A DNA stretch of 64,000 nucleotides from Pseudomonas sp. CC6-YY-74 (GCF_002025205.1 NZ_CP019947.1:4440001-4504000), one strand, 5' to 3'; shown: positions 29,368 to 38,124, counted from the first letter of the stretch. The notes: a model not told the origin generated them from the sequence alone. Numbers and translations: made by a program.

Positions 29368-29694
29368 ATGGAACTTGATAGGGTTGAGTTTTTTGCGCTG
29401 GAGCGCTTGTTTGGCCAGGCTGGCGCTGAGCCCTACTGCTTGGCTGGCGCGCGCCATAGTTTCGAGGTGCTGGAGCGCTCGAAGACGGCGGTCGGCTTCT
29501 ATTCAATCATTAAATACCCCCGCGGCCTCGAGCAGATCCAGCCGCTGCAGGAGCTAAGCTTGCCCTTCGAGCACCATTTGCTGCCGTCTGGCGGCCACTT
29601 CGTCTGCTGGGTCGAGGGCGACTCAACGCTGTGCTTGGAAGCGGTCGCCAGACAGCAGCCCTGGCCCGCGGACTTTACTCCGGCTGGTTTGTAA
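29368..29694 (+). CDS. Conserved-looking hypothetical protein
   Basis: This 108-residue protein was not assigned to a family. It reads like real coding sequence: balanced composition, an internal segment AEPYCLAGARHSFEVLER, and no low-complexity arginine/proline runs of the kind seen in shadow frames. It lacks a signal peptide or membrane segment. A GTG at 29359 would add three residues. It sits alone between the binding-protein hairpin and the degenerate stretch. Confidence 0.55.
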   Translation: MELDRVEFFALERLFGQAGAEPYCLAGARHSFEVLERSKTAVGFYSIIKYPRGLEQIQPLQELSLPFEHHLLPSGGHFVCWVEGDSTLCLEAVARQQPWPADFTPAGL

Positions 29695-29792
29695 GGTGCT
29701 CGCGGACTGCCTGCTGGCAAGCGCTGACACCCCGACAGTGAGCGGTTGGGTTCGCCAATCCACGCTCGACCGCTAGCCCTCAAACCGCAACC

Positions 29793-29930
29793 TCAATCCA
29801 TCGAGCTAACGCCATTCGTCGCGCTGCAATAGCCGCTTGCTCAAGTCATTACGGTCGCTCTGTCAGCGTGCTTGCCAGGTACGACACTGTTCGCCGAAAT
29901 GCACCTTGGCCGCCTTGCGGCACTCGCGGG
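29793..29930 (-). pseudogene. Remnant of a paralogue of the 41262-42109 gene
   Basis: Read on the minus strand, this segment resembles the last 45 or so codons of the gene at 41262-42109. The best block is around 29893-29928, where the bases for ECRKAAKVHF are nearly unchanged. The rest has several indels and no usable frame, so only a decayed 3' end remains. Confidence 0.6.
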
Positions 29931-29983
29931 GCGGCCTCCAGGTATTCGCGGCAAGACGCGCTGGGTTCCGTTCGGAGTAGCGC

Positions 29984-30076
29984 GTAGGGCGGTTTCGGAG
30001 CGTAGCGACAGCCCGCCAGGTTTTGTGCCGCGCTGGTGAACCAGTGGTGCACTGCCTGCGGCGAGTGAGACCCTAC
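29984..30076. repeat. Dispersed repeat of about 93 bp, copy 1
   Basis: The element runs from GTAGGGCGGTTTCGGAGCG to GCGAGTGAGACCCTAC. An inverted copy lies at 55924-56014 with the same ends and interior (GTGCACTGCCTGCGGCGAGTG is shared in large part). It has complementary ends (GTAGGG/CCCTAC), as in the GTAGGATGGG elements, but a different interior. Confidence 0.7.
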
Positions 30077-30251
30077 GGACCGCGGATTACCCCAGCTCGC
30101 GGCTTGCTCCAGACCGTCGGGCGGTCCGGACGGCGATCCGTTCGGAGTGAAGCATCAGCCCGCTGGATTGTGTGTCGTACTGAAGTGGCCTAATGATTCT
30201 GGACTCACCTGAAGGGGGCTTGGGTACAGAGCCAAAATCGTGACCGCGAAC

Positions 30252-30292
30252 GACACATTTCATCCCGATGCTGGATCGGGATGAAATGTGTC
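30252..30292. repeat. Perfect 18-bp inverted repeat
   Basis: GACACATTTCATCCCGAT is followed by the loop GCTGG and its exact complement ATCGGGATGAAATGTGTC. There is no T-run. It lies in gene-free DNA, so it may be part of a mobile-element end or a processed RNA rather than a terminator of an identified gene. Confidence 0.75.
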
Positions 30293-31106
30293 AGGGGATG
30301 GGGTAGATCAGAGCCGAGGCGGCGCGGGTGAGGGCCTGCAGCCGTCTCGGATTTCGCTGCTTCACGCCCCGTGTAGGGCGCTGGATCTGTGTCGCTAACC
30401 GCCTGGACGAGTGCCAGGGTGCTGCGTTGGATCGCCATGCTATGCAGTTGAACGGATCTTCGTTAGCGCTATGGCTATCAATCCTGACCTTTGGTCGGGT
30501 TATACCGTTCGACTTTTTCGCCTAATGCGATTTGCCCATGCGCGAGCTGCGGCTGTACGCGCTAAGCGCGGAGTTATGTCTCTATATGTGGTGACCTGCA
30601 CCCAGGGTCGGGCTTATCGACTCCATGGTTACACGTGCACTCTGTACTTTGGCAATGTGGCCAGCGTGCAGAATCACGCGGGGGCTGATTGGGGGACAAA
30701 TGATACGGCGTGTCGTCATTCGCTTAAGCCCTCCTTTGTTACTGTCCTGAGTCACAAGGTAGCCCGAATTGCTCCGCGGGGTTTAGTCCGAGTGGCGATA
30801 AAACCTGAGACTTCAGGAATTAACGCGCATATACCCCACCAACAGCACCGTATTCCCTGGGCGGGCCGGTTTGCCCTGTCGAGAATCCAGCTTGTGCCCG
30901 CTCATGAATTGGCTTTATGCGCCAGCAGGGCCGTGTGCCAGGTTAAGCTCCGCGCAGTCCGAGATGGCGCGATGAGTAACGGCCGATCCACCACACCGCA
31001 AACGGCGCGTTTCCAGGCATTTTGGGGTCGACTACAGACATCCGTGCAGGCGCCAGACGTTCTAGGTTAGGCAGGTGTTATTTCAGCCGAAAAACTTGGA
31101 GCAGAC

Positions 31107-31451
31107 ATGCCTAACCCGATCACCGTTCTCCGCGATACCACCCCCATGCCGATGCTCGACGCCTGCAAATGGGAAAAGCTTGCCGGCGACCCGCACACCG
31201 TCAACCTCAACGCCTACACCTCGGAAGACGGCAGCAAGATCATGGGCACCTGGATCTGCACCCCCGGTAAATGGCGGGTCGCCTACGAAAAATGGGAGTA
31301 CTGCCACTTCCAGGAAGGCTACTGCATCATCACCCCGGACGGTCAGGCGCCGATTCACCTCAAGGCTGGCGATATATTCATCGTCGAATCGGGTATGCAA
31401 GGTACCTGGGAAGTGGTCGAGACGGTGCGCAAGTACTTCGTCTTCGCCTGA
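31107..31451 (+). CDS. Cupin-domain protein (DUF861-like)
   Basis: This 114-residue protein fits a single small cupin: MGTWICTPGKWRVAYEKWEYCHFQEGYCIITPDG forms the first conserved strand block, and HLKAGDIFIVESGMQGTWEVVE forms the second. This arrangement is typical of DUF861 proteins related to EutQ and ureidoglycine-type cupins. The usual His-rich metal site is incomplete, as in many DUF861 members. TTGGAG precedes the ATG. It stands alone; no function can be assigned. Confidence 0.82.
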   Translation: MPNPITVLRDTTPMPMLDACKWEKLAGDPHTVNLNAYTSEDGSKIMGTWICTPGKWRVAYEKWEYCHFQEGYCIITPDGQAPIHLKAGDIFIVESGMQGTWEVVETVRKYFVFA

Positions 31452-31480
31452 CAATCGCTGCCGCGAAGCCAGTCGCATAG

Positions 31481-31600
31481 GTAGGTTGGCGTTGAGTGCA
31501 GCGATACCCAATGAAGGCTTACCAGCCTAAGCAGCTTGTCTGTGTGCTGTTTGTTTGCCTTTGCTGGCGATGAGCATCGCTGCGCTCAATCCCATCCTAC
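31481..31600. repeat. Palindromic intergenic element, GTAGGATGGG family
   Basis: The left end GTAGGTTGGCGTTGAGTGCAGCGATACCCA and right end GCTGCGCTCAATCCCATCCTAC are inverted relatives of each other and of the elements at 1241 and 43989. The right end overlaps the last codons of the minus-strand gene at 31597. Confidence 0.7.
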
Positions 31601-32085
31601 GGAGCTCCGGACGCGCTCGCTTCCTCATCCGCCAAGCGCTGCAGGTAGACGGCGAAATCCGGGCCTTCCCCGCGCAGTAGCTGTGGCAGCCGTTCGCGGA
31701 AGTCCTCGCGTCGGCTCCACTCGCGCATGTAGTCATCCCAGGAATGCCAGCGGCGCTGTTTCTTCTCGTCCAGATTGGGCGCGTAGATCAGCAGATAGTC
31801 ACGCTCGAACAGGGACATGAGCATGTCGAAGATCAGCAACATGCGTTCGCGCTGCTCGTCGGTCAAATCCGGGGTCGCAAGCTGGCTGCGCAGCTTCAGG
31901 TCCGGGTTGGCCAGCACCACCTCGAGGAAGTCGATATAAGCATCGGAAATCTGCTGCCAGGTGGCTTCCTGTTCATTCGCGCGTTCCTTACGCTGTTCGA
32001 CGAGGAACACGCCAATCGCGAATGGCAAGGCCACCACCGTGACGATGTAGGACAGCAGCTCCCAGGTTTCGAGTGTCATATCCAT
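31597..32085 (-). CDS. Membrane-anchored hypothetical protein
   Basis: This protein of about 162 residues has one N-terminal membrane segment (LLSYIVTVVALPFAIGVFLV, residues 9-28) and a soluble, charged remainder rich in Asp, Glu and Arg. It contains the YIDFLEVVLANPDLKL segment seen in DUF4760-like and related membrane-anchored proteins, but the family could not be fixed. ATGs at 32085 and 32079 are both possible, with AAGGGC just upstream. It appears monocistronic. Confidence 0.62.
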   Translation of the reverse strand: MDMTLETWELLSYIVTVVALPFAIGVFLVEQRKERANEQEATWQQISDAYIDFLEVVLANPDLKLRSQLATPDLTDEQRERMLLIFDMLMSLFERDYLLIYAPNLDEKKQRRWHSWDDYMREWSRREDFRERLPQLLRGEGPDFAVYLQRLADEEASASGAP

Positions 32086-32403
32086 GCCCTTGGTAATGGC
32101 CAGTAGAGCAAGCAAAGCCCATTTTTCGCAGGCGTGGCGGCGCGGCGCTATTGCTCGGCATCATTTACCCCGTCGCGAAGGCGATAAGGGTTGCCTTCCA
32201 CGCCCGCCATTGTCATAACTGTCACGTGGCTATGTGAGGGCGCGTACTCAGCGTCCCTATGCAGGCTCAACGCAATACAGGGCCCCGCGTACGCAGTTGC
32301 AGCGTCGCGATTTGTGGTCTTTGTCAGCGCGTAGCGACAAAGTCAGGAACCTCGGCGCTAGCCGGCCCTCGAAAGTACAGACCCGTCAGAAGCGAGGAAC
32401 ACC

Positions 32404-32829
32404 ATGAAAATTCATGTGAGAAGTAACCATATTGAAGGAAGTGTCCGGCTTCAGGAGTGGGTAAGCGCGACAGTGACTGAGCGGCTGGACCGTTTCGAAG
32501 ATTTACTCACTCGGGTTGAAGTTCATCTCAGCGACGAGAATGGCAACAAGGCCGGTGCCGACGACAAGCGCTGCCAGATCGAAGCGCGGCCCAAAGGTCA
32601 CCAAGCCGTCTCAGTCACCCACAAAGCCGCATCGCTGGATCAGGCCGTGGATGGCGCTACCGAAAAAATGCGCCATGCCCTCGATCACCTGGTCGGCAAG
32701 CTTGAGGTCAGGGCCGTATCCACCGGGCATATCGACGACCCGCGCCTGAGCGAAGATCCTGAGCAAGTCACCGATGCCCTGTTGCAGGAAGAATTCCTGG
32801 CTAAAGAAGAAGCCCTCGGCCGGGATTAA
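32404..32829 (+). CDS. HPF/RaiA-family ribosome-associated protein
   Basis: This 141-residue protein matches the ribosome hibernation fold: MKIHVRSNHIEGSVRLQEWV begins the beta-alpha-beta core, and RVEVHLSDENGNKAGADDKRCQIEA and KAASLDQAVDGATEKMRHAL follow. The family binds the small ribosomal subunit in stress or stationary phase. A C-terminal tail of 40 residues (DDPRLSEDPEQVTDALL and beyond) is longer than in short HPF and lacks the dimerisation domain of long HPF. GAGGAACACC precedes the ATG. It is not next to rpoN, where the housekeeping hpf normally lies, so it is probably an additional copy. Confidence 0.8.
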   Translation: MKIHVRSNHIEGSVRLQEWVSATVTERLDRFEDLLTRVEVHLSDENGNKAGADDKRCQIEARPKGHQAVSVTHKAASLDQAVDGATEKMRHALDHLVGKLEVRAVSTGHIDDPRLSEDPEQVTDALLQEEFLAKEEALGRD

Positions 32830-32864
32830 GGCGTTCAGATTCGTTGATTATTGAGTGATGCCAT

Positions 32865-32896
32865 GAGGGGTTGCCATGCGTGCATGGCAACCCCTC
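32865..32896. terminator. Perfect 15-bp palindrome between the HPF-like gene and yihY
   Basis: GAGGGGTTGCCATGC and GCATGGCAACCCCTC flank a 2-base centre. It lies 35 bases after the HPF-like stop and could serve as a bidirectional terminator for the convergent genes, though no T-run is present. Confidence 0.5.
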
Positions 32897-32989
32897 TAAG
32901 GTTGCGCATCCCGTCTCGGCACAAGCCAACCAAGTAACCACTCTCTTGCAAACACAGCGCCGCTGCCGGCCTGCTGTCCCCTATTATTA

Positions 32990-33859
32990 TCAGTCGATGG
33001 CTTTTCGGGATCCAAATGTCCGGGCGTAGACGCAGGTGAACTCTGCGCCCACCAGCAGGATCTGTGCCGAAAAGTACACCCAGAGCAGCAGCACCACCAG
33101 CGAACCGGCCGCGCCAAAGCCCGACGCGACGTCGCTGCGGCCGATGTAGGCGCCGATCACCACCTTGCCCCCGGTGAAGAGCAAAGCCGCGAGCAATGCG
33201 CCGAGCCACACGTCGGCCGCCAGGACACGCTGGCGCGGTATGACCTTGTAGATCAGGCCGAACATGAACGCCACGAGCAGGAAGCCACCGATGGCATCGC
33301 CAGCCTCCACCACGGCCTGCCAGTCGCCGAAGACAGGGTCCAGTCGACGACTCACGGCAGCGAGCAGCGCACTGGTGGCCAGCGACACGATAAGCAGGAA
33401 GCCTACTGCGAGGACCATGGCGAACGCCATCAGGCGGGCGCGAACGAGCGTGAGCCACCCGCCCTTGCGCAGCCGCCCCGGTACTCGCCAGATCCGGTCG
33501 AGCGCGTCCTGCAGCTCGGCAAACACGGTGGTCGCGCCGACGAACAGGAGCACCAGACCCACGGCGGTGGCCGTCAGGCCCTCGGCGGGCTCGCGCACGC
33601 TGGCCAGCAGATCCTGCAGCGAGCTCGCGCCGCGGTCACCCATCAGGTCCTGCAGCTGCGCCTGGATCTCGCCGCGGGCGGCGTCTTCACCGAACACCAG
33701 CCCGGCCACTGAAACCACGATCAGCAGCAGCGGTGCCAGCGAGAATATTGTGTAGTAGGCCAGCGCTGCACCCATGCTCGGCACGTAGTCGTCGAGCCAA
33801 GAGATCCCGACCTGCTTGATCAGGCCCCACCATGAGGCGGGCAGGCCGGACAGCGTCAC
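32990..33859 (-). CDS. YihY/BrkB-family inner-membrane protein
   Basis: This 289-residue protein has six hydrophobic segments and the YihY-family N terminus with DDYVPSMGAALAYYTIFSLAPLLLIVVSVAG near residues 20-50. LIYKVIPRQRV and the GRSDVASGFGAAGSLVVLLLWVYFSAQI end are also typical. The family was once called ribonuclease BN but is now regarded as membrane proteins of unknown transport role. The start is GTG at 33859, overlapping the stop of a 13-codon upstream frame (see next entry), which suggests translational coupling. Confidence 0.88.
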   Translation of the reverse strand: MTLSGLPASWWGLIKQVGISWLDDYVPSMGAALAYYTIFSLAPLLLIVVSVAGLVFGEDAARGEIQAQLQDLMGDRGASSLQDLLASVREPAEGLTATAVGLVLLFVGATTVFAELQDALDRIWRVPGRLRKGGWLTLVRARLMAFAMVLAVGFLLIVSLATSALLAAVSRRLDPVFGDWQAVVEAGDAIGGFLLVAFMFGLIYKVIPRQRVLAADVWLGALLAALLFTGGKVVIGAYIGRSDVASGFGAAGSLVVLLLWVYFSAQILLVGAEFTCVYARTFGSRKAID

Positions 33860-33897
33860 AGGACGTCGGTATTGAGTTGGATCTTAGTGGTCTTCAT
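33856..33897 (-). CDS. Short upstream ORF coupled to yihY
   Basis: A 13-codon frame, MKTTKIQLNTDVL, has a strong site GGAATCGAC before its ATG and ends in TGA overlapping the GTG start of yihY. Its sequence resembles the first residues of BON/OsmY-type proteins, so it could be the stump of a lost gene now acting as a leader. This is inference from one short match. Confidence 0.4.
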   Translation of the reverse strand: MKTTKIQLNTDVL

Positions 33898-34194
33898 GTC
33901 GATTCCTTCGATGGTGTCTGCGGCCCGGCGCTGGGAGAGGCCGGGTTCGGCGGGTCGCACACTTGCGATGTCGAGCGCGGCATGCAACAAACACCCTGAC
34001 TAGGACTGCACCCAACAGGCGTTTCCGGGCACTCTGCAGTCTGTCCCGCGCGTATGACCTCGTCTGTACGGCAGCGCACAGTGCCGCGGGCGGGCATCGC
34101 GGTACGCTGAGCGAATGATCACCATGCGAGTTAATTGGCCGCCACCACCTCCGCGAAGTCGGCCGACAGGCAGTCTTCACGTGCCCCTCCGACC

Positions 34195-35571
34195 ATGAAG
34201 CCGGACGATCTGGCACGTGACGAGGAACTGCTCGAGCGGACGACCGCCGAGCGCGCGGGTGACCGCGTGGTGCGGCCGTTCCAGCTGTTCGCACAACGGC
34301 AGGCTTCCGGTGGCCTGGTCCTGCTGGGCTGCGCCATCCTGGCGCTGGCCTGGGCCAACTCGCCGTGGGCATGGGCCTACGAGCAGATGTTGCACGTCCC
34401 GCTTAGCATTGCCCTCGGCGATCAGGTGTTGCGTCTGGACCTTCGCCATTGGATCAACGACGGCCTGATGGCGATCTTCTTCTTCGGCGTCGGGCTTGAA
34501 ATAAAACGCGAGTTCCTGGTCGGTGAGTTGGCCGAACGCCGCAAGGCGATGCTGCCGATCGTGGCCGCTGTGGGCGGCATGGTGATACCGGCGCTGATCT
34601 ATGCCGGGTTCAACTTCAATGGCCCCGGTGCCAAGGGTTGGGGCATTCCGATGGCGACCGACATCGCCTTTGCGCTCGGTGCGCTGGCCGTTCTGGGGTC
34701 GCGCATTCCCGACGCCCTGAAGGTCTTCCTGGTCGCACTGGCCATTGTCGACGACCTCGGCGCGTTGCTGGTCATTGCGATCTTCTACACCGTGTCGATC
34801 GATTGGCGCGGCGTCGCCGTGATCGCCGCCGTGCTGCTGGCGCTGTGGGTGGCCAACCGCTTCGGGGCCCGTCGGGGATCAATCTACCTGCTGCTCGGGC
34901 TAGGTTTGTGGGCCGGTTTCTTCATGTCCGGGCTGCACGCGACACTGGCCGGCGTGCTGACGGCGCTGTTCGTGCCTGCGCGCGTGAAGATCGTGCCGGA
35001 CGCCGTGCCGAAGGTGATTCGCCGCGGCGCCGACGACATCGAAGCGCAGGCCCTCGACAGCGAGCCCGATGCTATGGACCCTGATCGTGTCGCCGTCATT
35101 GGCGCGATCGGTGGCAGCCTCGACGCCGCCACCGCACCGCTGCAGCGTATCGAACACATGGTGCAGCCGTGGATCACCTACGGCATCCTGCCGATTTTTG
35201 GTTTGTTCAATGCGGGGGTGGTGATCGACGCCGGGGTGTTGCGCACGCTGCCGACCGCCGTGCCGCTGGGCATCATGGTCGGGCTAGTGCTCGGCAAATC
35301 GATCGGCATCAGCCTGGCCAGTTGGCTGGCGGTGAAGACCGGGCTGGCGGCACTGCCCGAAGGGACGACCTGGCGGCTGCTGATCGGCACAGCCTTCCTG
35401 GCCGGCATCGGCTTCACCATGGCGCTGTTCATCAGTGGCCTGGCCTTTGCCGACACGCATTTCGAGCGCGAGGCTCAACTGGCCATCTTGGTCGGTTCGT
35501 TGCTGGCCGCAGCGGTCGGTATCGGCATTTTGCTGACATCGAAGCCGACGCAGGCGCCCGACCCGCAGTGA
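34195..35571 (+). CDS. nhaA: Na+/H+ antiporter NhaA
   Basis: This protein of about 458 residues fits NhaA: LFAQRQASGGLVLLGCAILALAWANSP at the N terminus, FFFGVGLEIKREFLVGEL, and the ion-binding aspartate pair in LVALAIVDDLGALLVIA near residue 190. GIGFTMALFISGLAF closes the membrane domain. NhaA exports Na+ in exchange for H+ in the inner membrane and helps with salt and alkaline stress. A 50-residue hydrophilic insert around ADDIEAQALDSEPDAMDPDR is longer than in E. coli NhaA. ATG 34195 was chosen; a TTG at 34135 would add 20 residues. Confidence 0.9.
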   Translation: MKPDDLARDEELLERTTAERAGDRVVRPFQLFAQRQASGGLVLLGCAILALAWANSPWAWAYEQMLHVPLSIALGDQVLRLDLRHWINDGLMAIFFFGVGLEIKREFLVGELAERRKAMLPIVAAVGGMVIPALIYAGFNFNGPGAKGWGIPMATDIAFALGALAVLGSRIPDALKVFLVALAIVDDLGALLVIAIFYTVSIDWRGVAVIAAVLLALWVANRFGARRGSIYLLLGLGLWAGFFMSGLHATLAGVLTALFVPARVKIVPDAVPKVIRRGADDIEAQALDSEPDAMDPDRVAVIGAIGGSLDAATAPLQRIEHMVQPWITYGILPIFGLFNAGVVIDAGVLRTLPTAVPLGIMVGLVLGKSIGISLASWLAVKTGLAALPEGTTWRLLIGTAFLAGIGFTMALFISGLAFADTHFEREAQLAILVGSLLAAAVGIGILLTSKPTQAPDPQ

Positions 35572-35598
35572 GTGATTGGCTGCGAGGCGCGTCGTGCG

Positions 35599-36936
35599 TT
35601 AGCTGCGAACGTCGCGCAGCGCCAGTGTCGCCGCAGTGAAGCTCGCCTCGACGGCGAGCACATCGCCCGCTTCCGGCACAGCTTCTCGTGCCCCGTTGAC
35701 GATCATGCCGGCGTGGCGCTGGAGGCAGGCCGCGTCCTGCGTGCATTGCACGTGGCCGGCGATCTGGGTGATGGCATCGAGCATGCGGATCGCCACAGCC
35801 GGGTTCGACCGAGCGCTTTGCCTGATCTGGTTGAACGCGGTGTCCACGATGCCTGCAAACGTGGATCCCAGCGCCACCAGCCGCAGCCGGCCGTGACTGT
35901 CGAAGCGAAGGTGTGATGGCATGTCGCGTCGGGCCAGGCGGCACAGGGCCGATCCCAGCCGATCCACGCAGGCGACCGCCGTGAACGGGTCGTTGATGCC
36001 CGGTGACAGCGCCCGCACGGCGATCTCGACCAACTGCTGGAAGGAGAACTCGACATCCTGGGCTGCAGTGCGCTGGTTGCCCAACACGAAGGCGGCGTTC
36101 AATTTTCCCGCCAGGGTTTCAGTGACACGATCCCCAGGCCAGACCATCACCATCGCCCGGCCCTTGGTGAGGTAGTGCCCAGGCCGGCGCTCCAGCCGCA
36201 GCAGCAGATCTTCCTGGCTGGCCAACGCCATCAGGGCGTCAGCATCGATCAGCTGGAGATAGCCGTCTTCAAGGGCACCCACAGGACATGCCTCGCGCGC
36301 GAACGCCGCTGGCAGGCTGGCTTCGCTTGAGGCTCTTGAGGCTGCGGACCCAGGCTTGCCAAGGTCGCCGGGAAACAACCTGTCGATCCCCTCATCGAGC
36401 TCCCTGCCGACCCGTGCCACGACCTGATCCGCCTGGATCGAGACCGAAATGTGGTGGATGAAGTAGATCAGTACGCCAACGCTGACAATGGCCAGCAACA
36501 CGCCAATGCTGACGGAGAGATGAGGCACGAATGCCCCCTCGTCGGCGCGGCGGATGGTGCGCAGCACGAGCAGGCAGTACACAAACGTGGCCACGAAGGT
36601 GCCCAGCACCACCTGGTTGGCGGTGTCGCGCATGAAGTTGCGCAGCAGGCGCGGGCCCAGCTGGGATGAGGCGAGCGACAGCGCCACCAGCGTCATCGAA
36701 AACACGGTCCCGGCAATGGCGATCATCGACCCGGCTACGGTGCCCAGCAGCAGGCTGGCACCCTCGGCACCACCCGAATAGCTCCAGCCCAGGAACTGCA
36801 GCCAGTCGTCAGTAACGGCCTTGTCGAGCTCGACGGCGCAGAAGGCCAGTGCCACGGCCAGGCACGCCATGGCCGCTGGCACGAACCAGAAACTCGATCG
36901 CAGTCGATACCAGTACTTCAGCAGCAGTGTTTTCAT
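35599..36936 (-). CDS. DUF2254-family membrane protein
   Basis: This 445-residue protein starts with MKTLLLKYWYRLRSSFWFVPA and has four hydrophobic segments in the first 190 residues, including GTVAGSMIAIAGTVFSMTLVALSLASSQLGPRLLRNFMRD, the hallmark stretch of DUF2254. The C-terminal 250 residues are soluble and include SPGINDPFTAVACVDRL. No function is established for the family. It is convergent with nhaA, with 27 bases between their ends. Confidence 0.88.
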   Translation of the reverse strand: MKTLLLKYWYRLRSSFWFVPAAMACLAVALAFCAVELDKAVTDDWLQFLGWSYSGGAEGASLLLGTVAGSMIAIAGTVFSMTLVALSLASSQLGPRLLRNFMRDTANQVVLGTFVATFVYCLLVLRTIRRADEGAFVPHLSVSIGVLLAIVSVGVLIYFIHHISVSIQADQVVARVGRELDEGIDRLFPGDLGKPGSAASRASSEASLPAAFAREACPVGALEDGYLQLIDADALMALASQEDLLLRLERRPGHYLTKGRAMVMVWPGDRVTETLAGKLNAAFVLGNQRTAAQDVEFSFQQLVEIAVRALSPGINDPFTAVACVDRLGSALCRLARRDMPSHLRFDSHGRLRLVALGSTFAGIVDTAFNQIRQSARSNPAVAIRMLDAITQIAGHVQCTQDAACLQRHAGMIVNGAREAVPEAGDVLAVEASFTAATLALRDVRS

Positions 36937-37084
36937 GCAGCCTCACTTCAACTCGTCAGCCTCAAACGAAGCGCCCAAGCTGGCGCTGAACGGGCCGTCA
37001 CTACAGTGTAAGTTCTCGAACCGAAGCGCGCTGCTCGTCCTCCGTCATCGGTTCCAAGCTTTGCTTTCAGGGGGGCACGGCATC

Positions 37085-37255
37085 TCATGCACGGACCGCG
37101 CGCAGCATCGCCGCGAACTCGTGGAGTGTCGCGCTACCGCTTGCCTCGGCTGTCTTCAGCCAAGCCTGCAAGTCGGCTACACGTTGTGCGCCGGACGCGT
37201 CCGGAGTCGAGTTGTTCCCCGGCTCGTCCTCGGCGGTGTGTTCATGTTCGCTCAT
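37085..37255 (-). CDS. Possible 56-residue protein
   Basis: This short frame encodes an acidic N terminus (MSEHEHTAEDEPGNNSTPD) followed by a helical part, QRVADLQAWLKTAEASGSATLHEFAAML. The latter resembles the C-terminal tail of Pseudomonas fatty-acid desaturases and some transposases (LQxWxxxAEASG...L..F...LR). It may be a decayed 3' end or a small independent protein. GAGG lies nine bases before the ATG. Confidence 0.42.
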   Translation of the reverse strand: MSEHEHTAEDEPGNNSTPDASGAQRVADLQAWLKTAEASGSATLHEFAAMLRAVRA

Positions 37256-37704
37256 CGGTCAGCGCCTCAAGATGGAATCTGGGTGCTTCAAACGAATGTC
37301 TCTTGCCCGCTGTTCGTGTGCTTTCGATCAACACCAGTTGACTCGGGCGCTGGGGTCGGCCTGCACCGCATTGGTGCCGGCCTTGATGATCCGGTAGGGG
37401 GGTATCGGTCGGACCCACTGTGGGCCACGATGCTGTTGCGGTCTGTTCGACAGCGCACCGTTGGCGAGCTTGGCCCCAATTCTTGCTTCGTTTGCCGCCC
37501 GAACCTATGTTCGCCACCGCACGGACTTCACGGCGTGGCGCAACCATCATAGGTCTTGGTCGCGATGCGCATCGGGCGCATCAATGCCGTGTTCGGGCCT
37601 TCCCGCGCGCAGGGCTCTGCGCGGGCCGTTTCGGACGAAACGCGGCACTGACCCGAGGCGGATGGCCTGGTTCAGTGCCTAACTGCAACTTGTCGGAGTA
37701 CGTC
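37256..37704. other. 449-bp stretch upstream of the DUF302 gene
   Basis: No gene is supported. A G-tract motif, GGTAGGGGGGTATC at 37393-37406, resembles half of a CsoR/RcnR-type operator. The rest is GC-rich with no recognised feature. It should hold the promoter of the DUF302 gene. Confidence 0.4.
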
Positions 37705-38124
37705 ATGAACTCATCCTCCTCACCCGCCTACGAATTTCACTGCGAGCTCACCGGCTTGGGATTCGACCAAGCCGTCACTCGCGTTACCGAGGCACTCAAG
37801 GTCGAAGGCTTCGGTGTTCTCACCGAAATCGACATCCAGGCCACCATGAAGGCCAAGCTCGGGCTCGAAGTCCGCCCGTATCGGATCCTCGGCGCCTGCA
37901 ACCCGCCGCTCGCCCACCGCGCTTTGACCGCCGAGCCCGACATCGGCTTGCTGTTGCCCTGCAACGTGGTGGTGCGCGAGGAGGCGGACGGTCGCCTGGT
38001 GGTCGCATTCATGGATCCGGTGGCCGTACTGCAGATGACCAGCAACCCCGAGGTCGCCGAAGTCGCGCAAGAAGTGCGCGCAGGGCTGGAGCGCGTGCGA
38101 GCGGAACTGACGAGTCATGAATGA
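37705..38124 (+). CDS. DUF302-family protein
   Basis: This 139-residue protein contains the DUF302 fold: FDQAVTRVTEALKVEGFGVLTEIDIQATMKAKLG, then RPYRILGACNPPLAHRAL, then IGLLLPCNVVVREE. The conserved cysteine in GACNP and the segment LLPCNVVV are intact. The family is of unknown function and often occurs in metal- or stress-related clusters. GGAGTACGTC precedes the ATG. Confidence 0.88.
   Translation: MNSSSSPAYEFHCELTGLGFDQAVTRVTEALKVEGFGVLTEIDIQATMKAKLGLEVRPYRILGACNPPLAHRALTAEPDIGLLLPCNVVVREEADGRLVVAFMDPVAVLQMTSNPEVAEVAQEVRAGLERVRAELTSHE

Larger units (their letters stand above)
29695..31106. other. 1.4-kb degenerate stretch with repeats and a gene remnant
   Basis: No intact gene is supported. 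The left part holds a remnant of the membrane-protein gene found at 41262-42109, a repeat shared with 55924-56014, and a perfect 18-bp hairpin. The right part (about 30,430-31,070) is less GC-rich than the rest and has a 219-codon open frame. That frame contains no recognised domain and has atypical composition, so it was not called. The stretch marks the left edge of the accessory region. Confidence 0.5.

Noticed and set aside
30411..31070. Plus-strand open frame of 219 codons in the degenerate stretch
   Set aside because: Atypical composition, no recognised motif, no ribosome binding site; the surrounding DNA is decayed.
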